DNA of 64,000 nucleotides from Methanobrevibacter sp. (GTDB lineage Archaea > Methanobacteriota > Methanobacteria > Methanobacteriales > Methanobacteriaceae), in the NCBI RefSeq assembly GCF_017539065.1, contig NZ_JAFYHP010000015.1, positions 1 to 64,000 of the forward strand, written 5' to 3'. Of the stretch, positions 17,714 through 26,245 are shown piece after piece (within the stretch, counting starts at the first letter, position 1; each line of letters begins with the position of its first letter). Both the position numbers and the translations under genes were made by a program. Under the pieces are notes generated by a model. The model was not told the DNA's origin. It was given only the letters and a program-made list of their open reading frames with translations, and did not search any database.

Positions 17714-18052
17714 CTATTCTTTTTCAATAACTACAGCAGTTCCATATGCTAAAACTTCTTGCATGTTTTGAGAAATGCTATCTGAGTCCATTCTCATTGA
17801 AATAATTGCATTTGCACCTAATTCCTTTGCATGATCAATGCATCTTTGAATAGATTCTTCTCTTGACTCTTCCATCATTTGAACATACTGTTTGATTTCC
17901 CCGCCTAAAAGTCCTTTGATACCTGCACCAATATCTCCGCCGATACCTCTTGCACGTACTGTTAAACCGTATACAAATCCTTTATTTTCAACGATTTTAT
18001 ATCCTGCAATATAATTTGCACTTGAGATTGGGAATTCATCCATGCTTACCAT
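17714..18052 (-). CDS. YbjQ / UPF0145 family protein
   Basis: 112 residues, the small oligomeric 'heavy-metal-binding domain' family whose function is not settled. The pattern fits: GYKIVENKGFVYGLTVRARG at the front, GEIKQYVQMMEESREESIQR in the middle, and LGANAIISMRMDSD near the end. ATG at 18052 follows a full GGTGAT site; an in-frame GTG at 18061 lies inside that site and is rejected. Confidence 0.85.
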   Translation of the reverse strand: MVSMDEFPISSANYIAGYKIVENKGFVYGLTVRARGIGGDIGAGIKGLLGGEIKQYVQMMEESREESIQRCIDHAKELGANAIISMRMDSDSISQNMQEVLAYGTAVVIEKE

Positions 18053-18260
18053 ATTTATCACCTTTTAAAAATTTAACATTAATTTTATCAATCAAACTAT
18101 AAAAAATTATTGAAAGTATTACTTTAAATGTTGAATGTCAAAATTAAAGGAAAAATATGTAACTTTTCATAGCTTCACAAAATATTTTCAACGAACGCGT
18201 CAAAAAATAAATTAGAATAATTAACTGAAAAATTATGAAAACATTACTTTTGTCTAAATT

Positions 18261-18337
18261 TTTAAATAATATAAAAAATAGATATTTTAGTTGTATTTAT
18301 TATTAATTAATATTATTACTTAAAAATTATGGTGAAA
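18261..18337 (+). promoter_or_regulatory. Promoter region of serA
   Basis: A TTTAAATAATATA element at 18261-18273 lies about 70-80 bases before the serA ATG, predicting a leader of about 45-50 bases, with GGTGAA directly before the start. The rest of the 287-base gap back to 18053 is AT-rich and I see no gene in it; TTCAACGAACGCGTC near 18190 is an unusual GC island of unknown meaning. Confidence 0.4.
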
Positions 18338-18339
18338 AA

Positions 18340-19911
18340 ATGAAAGTACTTATTGCTGATGCTATTAACGAAAAAGGTATAGAAAATCTAAAGGAAGTAG
18401 CTGATGTTGTTGTAGATACTGAAATTACTCCTGAAGAATTGGCTAATACCATCCACGAATATGGTGGAATTATTGTAAGAAGTAGAACAAAATTAACCAA
18501 AGACATTATTGAAAAAGCAGATAATTTAAAAATCATTGCAAGAGCAGGTGTCGGAGTGGACAACATCGACATTGATGCCGCAACCGAAAAAGGTATCATG
18601 GTCGTTAACTCCCCTGAATCAACTTCTGTGACTGTTGCAGAACATACTATGGGTTTAATCTTAAGTATGGCCCGTAAAATCTCTATTGCTGATAAATCTG
18701 TTAAAGAAGGCAAATGGGAAAAGAAAAAATTCATGGGTGTTGAACTTAGAGACAAAACCCTTGGTGTAATCGGTATGGGAAGAATAGGTTCACAAGTGGT
18801 AAACAGATGTAAAGCATTTGGAATGGATGCAATGGCATATGATCCATACTTGCCTGAAGAAGTTGCAAAACAAATGGGTGTTGAATTAACCGATTTAGAT
18901 ACTGTACTTAAAAATGCAGATTTCATCACAATTCACGTTCCATTAACTCCTGAAACCGAACATTCAATTTCAACTGAACAATTTGAAACCATGAAAGACA
19001 CTGCATACATTGTAAACTGTGCTCGTGGTGGAATCATTGATGAAGACGCGTTATATGACGCATTAGTAAATAATAAAATAGGTGGAGCCGCATTGGATGT
19101 TTACGAAGAAGAACCTCCTGTTGACTCAAAATTATTCGAATTAGATAATATTGTTTTGACTCCTCATATTGCTGCTTCAACTAAAGAAGCGCAAAGAGAT
19201 GCGGCCATTATTGTGGCTGATGAAATTATTGAATTGATTAAAGGAAACAACCCTAAAAATGTTTTAAACATGCCTCGTATTGACAATAACACTTACCAAG
19301 AGTTATCTCCATACATGGACTTATGTGAAAAATTAGGTAGTTTCGTTTCACAAGGAATTAATGGTAAAATCAGAGAAATTGGAATTATTTATAGTGGAGA
19401 ATTAGCAGAAATTGATAATCTTGAAATTTTAACAAGAAATGTGATTAAAGGTGTCGTAAATCCATTTTTAAGTTCTCCAGTTAATGAGGTAAATGCTTCC
19501 ATTGTTGCAAAAGAAAGAGGAATTAGCATCACTGAAGGCAGGAAAGATAATGTTACAGGATATGACTCTTTAATTAATGTTATTGCAGTAAGTGATGACG
19601 ATACATTCTCCGCTGAAGGTACTCATTTACACGAATCAAGAATATTAAAAGTAAATGGTTACTGGGTAGATGTTATTCCTAAAGGACACATGTTTATTGC
19701 AAAATATGAAGACGTGCCTGGAAGTATTGGTAAAATTGGAACAAAATTAGGAGAATATGGCGTAAACATTGGAATTATGCAAGTTGGAAGAGATGAAAAA
19801 GGTGGAAGAGCCATTATGGTTCTAACCTTAGACAAAGAAATTCCGGCACCAGTCATTAAAGAAATCCGAGAGTTGAACAACGTTTATGAAGCTATCGGTT
19901 TAAACTTGTAA
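18340..19911 (+). CDS. serA: D-3-phosphoglycerate dehydrogenase
   Basis: First step of serine synthesis: 3-phosphoglycerate to 3-phosphohydroxypyruvate with NAD. At 523 residues it is the long type with an extra C-terminal domain. The Rossmann motif [12 protein letters not shown] is near 145, the catalytic Arg is in [13 protein letters not shown], the Glu in YEEEPP, and the His in LTPHIAAST. An intervening domain runs from about 320 to 445 and an ACT domain ([17 protein letters not shown]) closes the protein, the usual site of feedback control by serine. Single-gene unit with its own promoter and terminator. Confidence 0.97.
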   Translation: MKVLIADAINEKGIENLKEVADVVVDTEITPEELANTIHEYGGIIVRSRTKLTKDIIEKADNLKIIARAGVGVDNIDIDAATEKGIMVVNSPESTSVTVAEHTMGLILSMARKISIADKSVKEGKWEKKKFMGVELRDKTLGVIGMGRIGSQVVNRCKAFGMDAMAYDPYLPEEVAKQMGVELTDLDTVLKNADFITIHVPLTPETEHSISTEQFETMKDTAYIVNCARGGIIDEDALYDALVNNKIGGAALDVYEEEPPVDSKLFELDNIVLTPHIAASTKEAQRDAAIIVADEIIELIKGNNPKNVLNMPRIDNNTYQELSPYMDLCEKLGSFVSQGINGKIREIGIIYSGELAEIDNLEILTRNVIKGVVNPFLSSPVNEVNASIVAKERGISITEGRKDNVTGYDSLINVIAVSDDDTFSAEGTHLHESRILKVNGYWVDVIPKGHMFIAKYEDVPGSIGKIGTKLGEYGVNIGIMQVGRDEKGGRAIMVLTLDKEIPAPVIKEIRELNNVYEAIGLNL

Positions 19912-19945
19912 AAAACAATTTTCACCATAATTGTTTTTTATTTTT
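19911..19945. terminator. Bidirectional terminator between serA and the JAMM gene
   Basis: Stem AAAAACAATT (19911-19920) pairs with AATTGTTTTT (19929-19938) around an eight-base loop, followed by a T-rich run on the plus strand. The stem touches the stop codons of both convergent genes. Confidence 0.6.
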
Positions 19946-20624
19946 CCTTTTTTATTATTTTTTTAACACTACCATCAGGATTTAACTCAATTCTAATTAA
20001 TTGAGGCATTTGAGTATTGGATATTACTTCAACACGATTTTGATTTTCAAATTCTTCATAATGATTAACTCTTTCATCATCAAGTGTTTTGAAGAATTCA
20101 TCATCTTCTTCATCAAAAAATCCAGGTTTAAACTCATCATCATCAGTTACAACATCACTTTCATCGAAAAAGTCATCAGAATTATCATCGACTAAATATC
20201 CATAATCGCCCACACTATACTCCATAGGTTGACCATAGCGGTCATAAGATTTAAAAGTTTCTAAAGAATAAGGAAGGCATACAATCATATGAAAATATCC
20301 ATTTCTTGAAAAAGTCTTCAAATCTGCATCTGACGGCATCGCACTTGGTCCAGGGTGGGAATGAACTGATCCCACGGATTTTGTATTCATGGGCATTAAT
20401 TCTGTGTGGACAACCGCTCCAGTTTCACAAGTTTCCCCCGGAAGGAAAATCAAACCTGTAATGTAGAGTATTTTATCTTTTATCTCCCCATCGAAGAATG
20501 CTAAAAATTCATTTGGATATGCCTTTTTTGAATAATAAATAACTGAGTCAAGAACTTCACGATCAACTCTGACTTCCCTAAATTCTTCATCGTTATTTCC
20601 AAGTAACTTTGAAATGAAGCTCAT
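19938..20624 (-). CDS. JAMM/MPN+ domain metalloprotease-like protein
   Basis: 228 residues. The JAMM zinc site is complete: Glu39 (NEFLAFFDGE) and HSHPGPSAMPSDAD with His88, His90, Ser98 and Asp101. Such proteins in archaea cleave isopeptide or peptide bonds, for example releasing ubiquitin-like SAMP proteins. After residue 135 comes an unusual, very acidic tail (long Asp/Glu stretches to about 205) and a basic end (IKKIIKKEK). Its start overlaps the Thg1-type gene by four bases, so it belongs to the nadX-Thg1 operon. The substrate is not known. Confidence 0.85.
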   Translation of the reverse strand: MSFISKLLGNNDEEFREVRVDREVLDSVIYYSKKAYPNEFLAFFDGEIKDKILYITGLIFLPGETCETGAVVHTELMPMNTKSVGSVHSHPGPSAMPSDADLKTFSRNGYFHMIVCLPYSLETFKSYDRYGQPMEYSVGDYGYLVDDNSDDFFDESDVVTDDDEFKPGFFDEEDDEFFKTLDDERVNHYEEFENQNRVEVISNTQMPQLIRIELNPDGSVKKIIKKEK

Positions 20625-21343
20625 TTTATCGCTCCAATATTTTTAAAGAAATCTTCACTAAATATCGGAAGTTCCCAATCCGTGTAAACATAACTTCTAT
20701 AGGATATTTGATTTTTATTCTCTTTTTTGTTAAAACCTTCAACTTTTTTATCTTTCCTGTATATTCCTATTCCGCGTTTCTTATATGTTTCAACATCATT
20801 CAAATTAATACCATTCTGGAACAATAATTCATGTATTTCATTTAATTTCATGCCTTTTATTTTATCGTTGGCTTCATTATTCGAATACTTAGTTTTGAGG
20901 TATGAGATTCCATAGGAGTTAACGCAATTTCTCCAGGATTCATCCTGCCTCCACTTGAAATATTTTAAAATATCTTCATCATTTATTGGAATAATTCTTG
21001 AATCAAAGGCAGGAGGCTTTTTAAAAGTAGCATCATAATTCATCACAAAGGAACTAGATGTAAAACTAGCCATGATAGAATTTATTTTTTCAATTCTACC
21101 CTCAAAAGGAATGTTTTCTAAAAGCAAGCTTATTTCATCAGAAAATGTATAAAGAAAAACCGGTGAAAATTCCCTAAATAAATCCTCACAAACTTTTACG
21201 ATTACATTATAAAAAGTTTCATCATACGGTTTTTCCAACTCCAAATCAGAAGACAGTTTATGAAAAGCCCTGCCATCTAAACGGACAATAATCTTTGAGT
21301 TTTTTGGAACTTTTAAAGATGAATAAACTTCATACTCTTTCAT
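20621..21343 (-). CDS. tRNA(His) guanylyltransferase-like 3'-5' polymerase (Thg1/TLP)
   Basis: Adds nucleotides to tRNA 5' ends in the 3'-5' direction; archaeal members repair truncated tRNAs against a template. The 240 residues carry the palm-domain metal sites: LDGRAF near 22 and the FSDEISLL segment near 68. The block FKWRQDESWRNCVNSYG near 140 is also typical of the family. It abuts nadX (start directly after that stop) and overlaps the JAMM gene. Confidence 0.92.
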   Translation of the reverse strand: MKEYEVYSSLKVPKNSKIIVRLDGRAFHKLSSDLELEKPYDETFYNVIVKVCEDLFREFSPVFLYTFSDEISLLLENIPFEGRIEKINSIMASFTSSSFVMNYDATFKKPPAFDSRIIPINDEDILKYFKWRQDESWRNCVNSYGISYLKTKYSNNEANDKIKGMKLNEIHELLFQNGINLNDVETYKKRGIGIYRKDKKVEGFNKKENKNQISYRSYVYTDWELPIFSEDFFKNIGAIK

Positions 21344-22108
21344 TTACATTCCCACACAGATGGTTTCATTAAAGCTTTTAAGTAGCCTAATTGCAGAAAG
21401 TGCTGCCAACATACTTGTTTTTGGGTTAGCTTCACAAGGCAAATTTTCAGTTCTTGTTTTAAATACTCCAAAATCTCCTTTTGCTACAATTTCATGAACA
21501 TTCCTATCAACCTTCGGATCAACAATGATTTTAACGTCAATATCTTTTTGACATGCCAGACTGATAGTCGCAGCTACATTAATATTTAATGGGAATTTTT
21601 TTACTGCTTCAGAGGCTTTTCCTTCAAACAACACTTCTTCAGTATCAATATCTTTTCCAAGAGATTTTGGTGATTTTTTAGTAGTAAGAGTTACTTCTTC
21701 AAGACCAAACTTAGCAACAGCTTTAATTCCATCTAATCCTACAATAGCTCCTGAAGGCAAATGTATTTTAGCGTTGTGTTTTTTGGCTAATGATTCAAGT
21801 TCTTTGTAAAATTCATTATCCATTAATGCACCAATGCTCATTACAATCATGTCAATACCGTGTTCTAAAACCTTTGGCGCATATTCCTTAACTGAAACCG
21901 GTGCGGCGCATTCTAAAATTAAATCTACATCCTTTAACATATCATCAAAGTTAAGTACTGCTACTCCACCAGCCAAACTTGCTAAATTTTCTGCTCTTTC
22001 AATGTCTTTATCAAAAAAATATGCAATATTAATGTCATTATCCTCTGGAACAATACTGGTGGTTATAATGTTGGCAATAGCTCCGCATCCTATAATACCT
22101 ACTTTCAT
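21344..22108 (-). CDS. nadX: L-aspartate dehydrogenase (NAD synthesis)
   Basis: Oxidises L-aspartate to iminoaspartate, the substrate of quinolinate synthase. 254 residues with an N-terminal Rossmann motif (VGIIGCGAIANI), then LILECAAPVSV, and the family block HLPSGAIVGLDGIKA near 135 with the GALMD segment. ATG at 22108 after GTGATT is chosen; an in-frame GTG at 22117 is part of that ribosome site. First gene of an operon with the Thg1-type and JAMM genes. nadA and nadC lie about 23 kb away in this window. Confidence 0.93.
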   Translation of the reverse strand: MKVGIIGCGAIANIITTSIVPEDNDINIAYFFDKDIERAENLASLAGGVAVLNFDDMLKDVDLILECAAPVSVKEYAPKVLEHGIDMIVMSIGALMDNEFYKELESLAKKHNAKIHLPSGAIVGLDGIKAVAKFGLEEVTLTTKKSPKSLGKDIDTEEVLFEGKASEAVKKFPLNINVAATISLACQKDIDVKIIVDPKVDRNVHEIVAKGDFGVFKTRTENLPCEANPKTSMLAALSAIRLLKSFNETICVGM

Positions 22109-22118
22109 AGCAATCACA

Positions 22119-22146
22119 CTAAAAAAAAAGTTTTAAAAAAAAGAAT
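22119..22146 (-). terminator. Oligo-T terminator after the PRC-barrel gene
   Basis: On the minus strand two long T-runs follow the PRC-barrel stop (TTCTTTTTTTTAAAAC then nine T). Archaeal RNA polymerase stops at such T-tracts without a hairpin. It separates this gene from nadX. Confidence 0.5.
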
Positions 22147-22160
22147 TACAGAAAGATTAC

Positions 22161-22565
22161 TTAAAATCTTTCAGTATCGAATTGGCTTTGAGTTTCAACT
22201 TGTGGTTGTGGAGTTTCAGGTTTTGGAGCTGGAACTTCAGGGACTGGTGGTTCAGGGTTTACTTTTTTAATATCTCTTGGATTAATTAACATAATGTCCC
22301 CAATAGCTTGAACTTTATCAAAGTCTACAGTTAATAAATCACTTTGGAAAGATCTCATATTGTTGTCTTCAGGAACTTCTCCACGAATACTTCCTAAAAA
22401 TGAATTAACAAACCCTGCAGGTTTTGGTTGTTGTTCAATAGCTCTAACTTGTAATTTTGAGATAGTTCCTAATCTGATATTAAGAACAACATCTTCTACA
22501 CGACCAACATAATGACCAGTGTTGGTATAAATATCTAAACTGCGTAATTTTGAAACTTCTACCAT
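22161..22565 (-). CDS. PRC-barrel domain protein
   Basis: 134 residues. Residues 1-95 are a PRC-barrel beta domain (VSKLRSLDIYTNTGHYVGRV, later DKVQAIGDIMLINPRDI), a fold found in archaeal proteins linked to RNA metabolism and, in CdpB-type members, to cell division. The last 35 residues are an unstructured Pro/Glu/Gln tail (PEPPVPEVPAPKPETPQPQ). Single gene with GGTGTA ribosome site. Whether it is a CdpB-type division protein cannot be decided from the sequence. Confidence 0.85.
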   Translation of the reverse strand: MVEVSKLRSLDIYTNTGHYVGRVEDVVLNIRLGTISKLQVRAIEQQPKPAGFVNSFLGSIRGEVPEDNNMRSFQSDLLTVDFDKVQAIGDIMLINPRDIKKVNPEPPVPEVPAPKPETPQPQVETQSQFDTERF

Positions 22566-22732
22566 GTTTACACCACATTATTAAATATAATTATTAAATA
22601 AATATGTATAATTTTATTTAATTGTTAATATAAATACTTTATGTTTTTTTAAAGTTTAAAAATGAGTTTTTTACAAAAAATTTATTAAATTCTAAAATAA
22701 AAATATAATTTAGACATTAAAGAGGGCTTTAA

Positions 22733-23455
22733 ATGTGGGATACAACAAAAGATTACAGAATTTTAGTAGCAAGTAAAGCAAGAGAGAATTACCTAAATCT
22801 TATTCCAACTGCTTCATTTAGAGGAAGCTGGAATAAAAAACAAGCAATTGATTTAGGAAAACAGATGAATAGTGATTTTCAATCATTAACTTATTCTTAC
22901 CTCGAAGGAGATGAACTTGTAAACTCTCCGGATGTTGCAGCATTAATGGAAAAAGCTGAAAAGATTATTGAATGTTTGGGAGGAAATGACTGGAATAAAA
23001 AGTTCCTGAGCAATGCTCCGAAAGAAGACCGTGAAAAAACCCAAGAGAATATTGCAAAGGTCAGATTTTTCCTAGACACAATCCTCGGTTTGAAAAACAG
23101 ATTGGCTTTAGGCCCTATTAACGACCCGATTATGGGAGTGGACATTAAAGTCGGAGAAATAATGAGCGTTACACAACACCCTAAAAATGAAAACCTAATG
23201 CTTTGTAACGTGAACCTTGGAAAAAGAGCAATTACAGTCGTGACAAATGATTTGAATGTTAAAGATGAAAACAAGGTTGGAGTATCCCTATTGCCTCCAC
23301 AATCATTCAGCGACATCGTAAGTGAAGGAATGTTTCTTGGAATGAATGGAAGCATATTGAAGGATGTCGACGGAGAGCTTGGCGCTATGCCAAAAGGCAT
23401 TCCTATAGAATCTTTAAATGAAACACGCAATCTTGTTGAAAATTATTTAAAATAG
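22733..23455 (+). CDS. tRNA-binding (EMAP/Trbp111-like) domain protein
   Basis: 240 residues. The C-terminal half (about 128-235) is the OB-fold tRNA-binding domain known from the C-terminus of MetRS and from Arc1p/EMAPII (KVGEIMSVTQHPKNENLMLC, then TVVTNDLNV and SEGMFLGMNGS). The N-terminal half is helical and specific to archaeal stand-alone versions. Likely role: bring tRNA to a synthetase. Starts with a weak GAGGG-type site in an AT-rich divergent promoter region. Confidence 0.88.
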   Translation: MWDTTKDYRILVASKARENYLNLIPTASFRGSWNKKQAIDLGKQMNSDFQSLTYSYLEGDELVNSPDVAALMEKAEKIIECLGGNDWNKKFLSNAPKEDREKTQENIAKVRFFLDTILGLKNRLALGPINDPIMGVDIKVGEIMSVTQHPKNENLMLCNVNLGKRAITVVTNDLNVKDENKVGVSLLPPQSFSDIVSEGMFLGMNGSILKDVDGELGAMPKGIPIESLNETRNLVENYLK

Positions 23456-23471
23456 CTAAATTTAGCTATTT
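23450..23471. terminator. Palindromic bidirectional terminator
   Basis: AAATAGCTAAA and TTTAGCTATTT form a perfect 22-base palindrome at 23450-23471. It overlaps the stop codons of the convergent tRNA-binding and aldehyde dehydrogenase genes. Confidence 0.5.
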
Positions 23472-24883
23472 TATCTTAAATTTAAACCTATTAATTTTGT
23501 TTTTGTCATTTCATCAAATGCATATTTAATGCCTTCTTTTCCAACGCCACTATTTTTAAATCCTCCAAAAGGCATGTTGTCAGTTCTGAATGTGGACTGT
23601 TTGTTTACAAATACTGTTCCTGCTTCAATTTCCTGAGCACATCTCATTGAGGAGGAGTAATCTGAAGTAAAGACGCCTGCTTGCAGGCCATATTCAGTGT
23701 CATTTGCAACATCAATTGCTTCATCTAAATTTTTAACACGGATAATCGGTGCAATTGGCCCGAATGTTTCTCTTACAACCAAATCCATATCCCGAGTAAC
23801 ATAATCGACGACTGTTGCGGAATAAAATGCTCCATCACGAACCCCTCCGGTTAGAATTTTAGCGCCCTTTTCGACTGCGTTTTTTACTGTTTCTTCAACT
23901 TGGATTGCGGCTTTTTCACTGATTAATGTACCTAAAGTAGTTTTAGTGTCTAAAGGATTTCCCATGATCAATTTTTCAGTTTCATTAACTAATTTACGAG
24001 CAAATTCATCTGCAATATCCTCTTCAACAATTACCCTTTTTACACCCATGCAGACTTGCCCTGCATTTAAGAATGCCCCATTAATTATGCCTTTTACCGC
24101 CTTATCGATATCTGCATCCTTTAAGATAATTACCGGATCATTACCTCCCAATTCTAAAGTAACTTTTTTCATGCCGGCTTTTTGTGAAATCATCATTCCT
24201 GTAGTTACACTTCCTGTAAATGATATTTTGTTAACCTCATCAGAGCAAACTAAGTAGTCTCCAACTTCAGACCCATATCCTGTGACGACATTAACAACAC
24301 CAGGAGGAAATTCTTCATTTAACAGTTCACAGAATTTGATTACCGTTAATGGCGCTTCTGTTGGCGGTTTTACGATTACAGTGTTTTTGCATGCAATAGC
24401 CGGGGCAATTTTATGGATTGTCAGGTTTAATGGATAGTTGAAGGGAGTTATTGCAGCAACTACGCCTACAGGCAACTTTTGAGTGAAGGCAAAAAATCCT
24501 TTACCGTTTAATCCCGCATCCAACGGTACGCTTTCGCCATAAATTCTTTTTGCTTCCTCAGCAGATAACCTTAAAGTTTCAATAGATCTATCTACTTCAA
24601 CTAATGACTCATTAATAGGTTTTCCAACTTCTAATGTTAATAATTTGGCAAATTCCTCACGTTTATCCTCTAATTTTTTAACTACATTCAATAATTTATT
24701 TGAAACTTTAAAAGCAGACATTTCTATTAAAGATTCCTTTGCTTTATTCGCTTCCATTATCGCTAAATCTGCAGTTTGCCTGTGGGCTATAGGAACTGTA
24801 TCGATTACTTCACCATTATATGGGTTTTTAACTTCCGCCAAATCATCACTTGAAATATGTTTTCCGCCTATTAACATGTCCAT
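23471..24883 (-). CDS. Aldehyde dehydrogenase, probable lactaldehyde dehydrogenase of F420 synthesis
   Basis: 470 residues of the NAD(P)-dependent aldehyde dehydrogenase superfamily. The general-base Glu is in LELGGNDPV (near 245), the nucleophilic Cys in NAGQVCMG (near 280), and ETFGPIAP and MPFGGFKNSG follow. Methanogen members of this subgroup (MJ1411/CofA) oxidise L-lactaldehyde to lactate for coenzyme F420. That role is inferred from the organism type and overall pattern; other aldehyde substrates are possible. Confidence 0.85.
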   Translation of the reverse strand: MDMLIGGKHISSDDLAEVKNPYNGEVIDTVPIAHRQTADLAIMEANKAKESLIEMSAFKVSNKLLNVVKKLEDKREEFAKLLTLEVGKPINESLVEVDRSIETLRLSAEEAKRIYGESVPLDAGLNGKGFFAFTQKLPVGVVAAITPFNYPLNLTIHKIAPAIACKNTVIVKPPTEAPLTVIKFCELLNEEFPPGVVNVVTGYGSEVGDYLVCSDEVNKISFTGSVTTGMMISQKAGMKKVTLELGGNDPVIILKDADIDKAVKGIINGAFLNAGQVCMGVKRVIVEEDIADEFARKLVNETEKLIMGNPLDTKTTLGTLISEKAAIQVEETVKNAVEKGAKILTGGVRDGAFYSATVVDYVTRDMDLVVRETFGPIAPIIRVKNLDEAIDVANDTEYGLQAGVFTSDYSSSMRCAQEIEAGTVFVNKQSTFRTDNMPFGGFKNSGVGKEGIKYAFDEMTKTKLIGLNLR

Positions 24884-24932
24884 TTTATCACCTTGATTAA
24901 TATTTTATATTAAAAATAATAAATATTATTTC

Positions 24933-25514
24933 ATGGAAACAACCAGATTTGAAACATTTTTTGATGCGATTATTGCAATCGTAATAACAGTGCTTGTTTT
25001 AAAAATCCCCCAACCTGCAAGCCCAACATTGAATGCCTTTTTAAGTCTGAACACCATTTATGTCGCTTATTTTATAAGTTTCTTAATATTATATAACTTA
25101 TGGTATGCTAATCATAACTTATTCCATCTTGTTGAAACTATTGACAATACCACTCTTTGGATTTATGGAATGATGACATTTGTAATATCCTTAATACCTT
25201 ATTTTACAATTTGGCTGGCCAATAATGTTTATTCAGTTGCCGCTGAGAGCATGTTTGGAGTTATTTTTATTGTAACCCATATCCTAAACACGTTAGCTAC
25301 AAAAGCGGTTTACAAAAGCAACCCATATAATAAAAACCTACATGAAATCAATCATGACTCTTATTATATGAATCTGCCTCTAATTTTAATTTTAATAGGG
25401 TTCATTTTAACATACACCATATATACTCCAGGAATTTATATTGCCTGTTTATTGTCAATTGTTTTATGGATCATAATTGGTAGAGTAATTAGGAGGAATA
25501 ATAATGGAAACTGA
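24933..25514 (+). CDS. TMEM175-family channel-like membrane protein (first of a pair)
   Basis: 193 residues with six membrane helices. The first helix carries the family signature RFETFFDAIIAIVIT, the Arg-Phe-x(3)-Asp-Ala motif of TMEM175/DUF1211 potassium channels. Prokaryotic members form tetramers with one six-helix unit each. The end is basic (RRNNNGN). It overlaps the next, paralogous gene by 11 bases. It may use a leaderless or short-leader start after an AAATATTATT stretch. Confidence 0.8.
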   Translation: METTRFETFFDAIIAIVITVLVLKIPQPASPTLNAFLSLNTIYVAYFISFLILYNLWYANHNLFHLVETIDNTTLWIYGMMTFVISLIPYFTIWLANNVYSVAAESMFGVIFIVTHILNTLATKAVYKSNPYNKNLHEINHDSYYMNLPLILILIGFILTYTIYTPGIYIACLLSIVLWIIIGRVIRRNNNGN

Positions 25515-26070
25515 GAGATTTGAAGCATTGATTGATGCTATTCTGGCAATTATTATCACAATTATTGTTTTAGAAATTCCTCTTGCAAGTAACGGCAGCT
25601 GGCAAGCTCTCATAGATATCAAGTACGAGTTCATAATATATGCAATAAGCTTCATGATTTGTTTTAATTTCTGGAATTTCAACAATAACATATTTAGTAT
25701 CGTGAATAAAATTGACCCGCAGGTTATTTGGACAATGGGGCTTACATTATTTATATTCTCATTATTGCCATATTTAACAACTTTTGTTGCTGAAAACTTT
25801 TATGCATTCTTCCCACAATTACTATATGGTTTGATTTTTATCATAACCGCAATACTTTCATTGGTGAACAGTAAATTTTTAAAAGAGGCCGACCCCGGAA
25901 ATGTTGCACTTCAAGTTGCTTTAGATAAACCTTATTCACTGTACTTTACAATTTGTTTAGTTTTAATCGGAATAGTGATTGGTTATTTTGTATATCCTCC
26001 AGTTATAATGTTATGCTGTTTGATTTCAATGTGTGGAGTTTGGATTATTCCAAAAATTGGAATTAATTAA
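25504..26070 (+). CDS. TMEM175-family channel-like membrane protein (second of a pair)
   Basis: 188 residues, six membrane helices, and the same signature at the front (RFEALIDAILAIIIT). It is a diverged paralog of the preceding gene. A strong GGAGGA site inside the end of that gene and an 11-base overlap suggest coupled translation in similar amounts, as expected for a mixed channel. Its stop overlaps the convergent pilin gene by eight bases. Confidence 0.8.
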   Translation: METERFEALIDAILAIIITIIVLEIPLASNGSWQALIDIKYEFIIYAISFMICFNFWNFNNNIFSIVNKIDPQVIWTMGLTLFIFSLLPYLTTFVAENFYAFFPQLLYGLIFIITAILSLVNSKFLKEADPGNVALQVALDKPYSLYFTICLVLIGIVIGYFVYPPVIMLCCLISMCGVWIIPKIGIN

Positions 26071-26245
26071 AATACTTTTTAAGAACAGATAACTGATTAT
26101 TAAATTCATTTACTTCTTTTGAGGATATTTCTCCACTTAAATCATTCATATATCTCCTATACATATGAATGGCCAGTAAAACTACAACAAATATCCCCCC
26201 AAAAAGCAAAACAAGTTCTGCTGAAGCCTGACCTTTATTATCCAT
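26063..26245 (-). CDS. Class III signal peptide protein (archaeal pilin-like, DUF361)
   Basis: 60 residues. The N-terminus MDNKGQASAELVLLFGG has the class III type IV pilin signature, a short basic leader then QxSxExxxL before a hydrophobic helix (11-28). Such proteins are cut after the Gly by the EppA peptidase and assembled into pili. The mature part after the helix is only about 30 residues with a charged tail. It overlaps the TadC-like gene by eight bases and is translated after it. Confidence 0.8.
   Translation of the reverse strand: MDNKGQASAELVLLFGGIFVVVLLAIHMYRRYMNDLSGEISSKEVNEFNNQLSVLKKYFN

Noticed and set aside
18053-18061. GTG start of the YbjQ-like gene three codons upstream of ATG 18052
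   Set aside because: The GTG is part of the GGTGAT ribosome site. The same reasoning applies to nadX (22117) and the SNF2 gene (42623).
18180-18200. GC island ACGAACGCGTC before serA as an operator
   Set aside because: Stands out in base content, but it has no clear symmetry beyond ACGCGT and no second copy was noticed.
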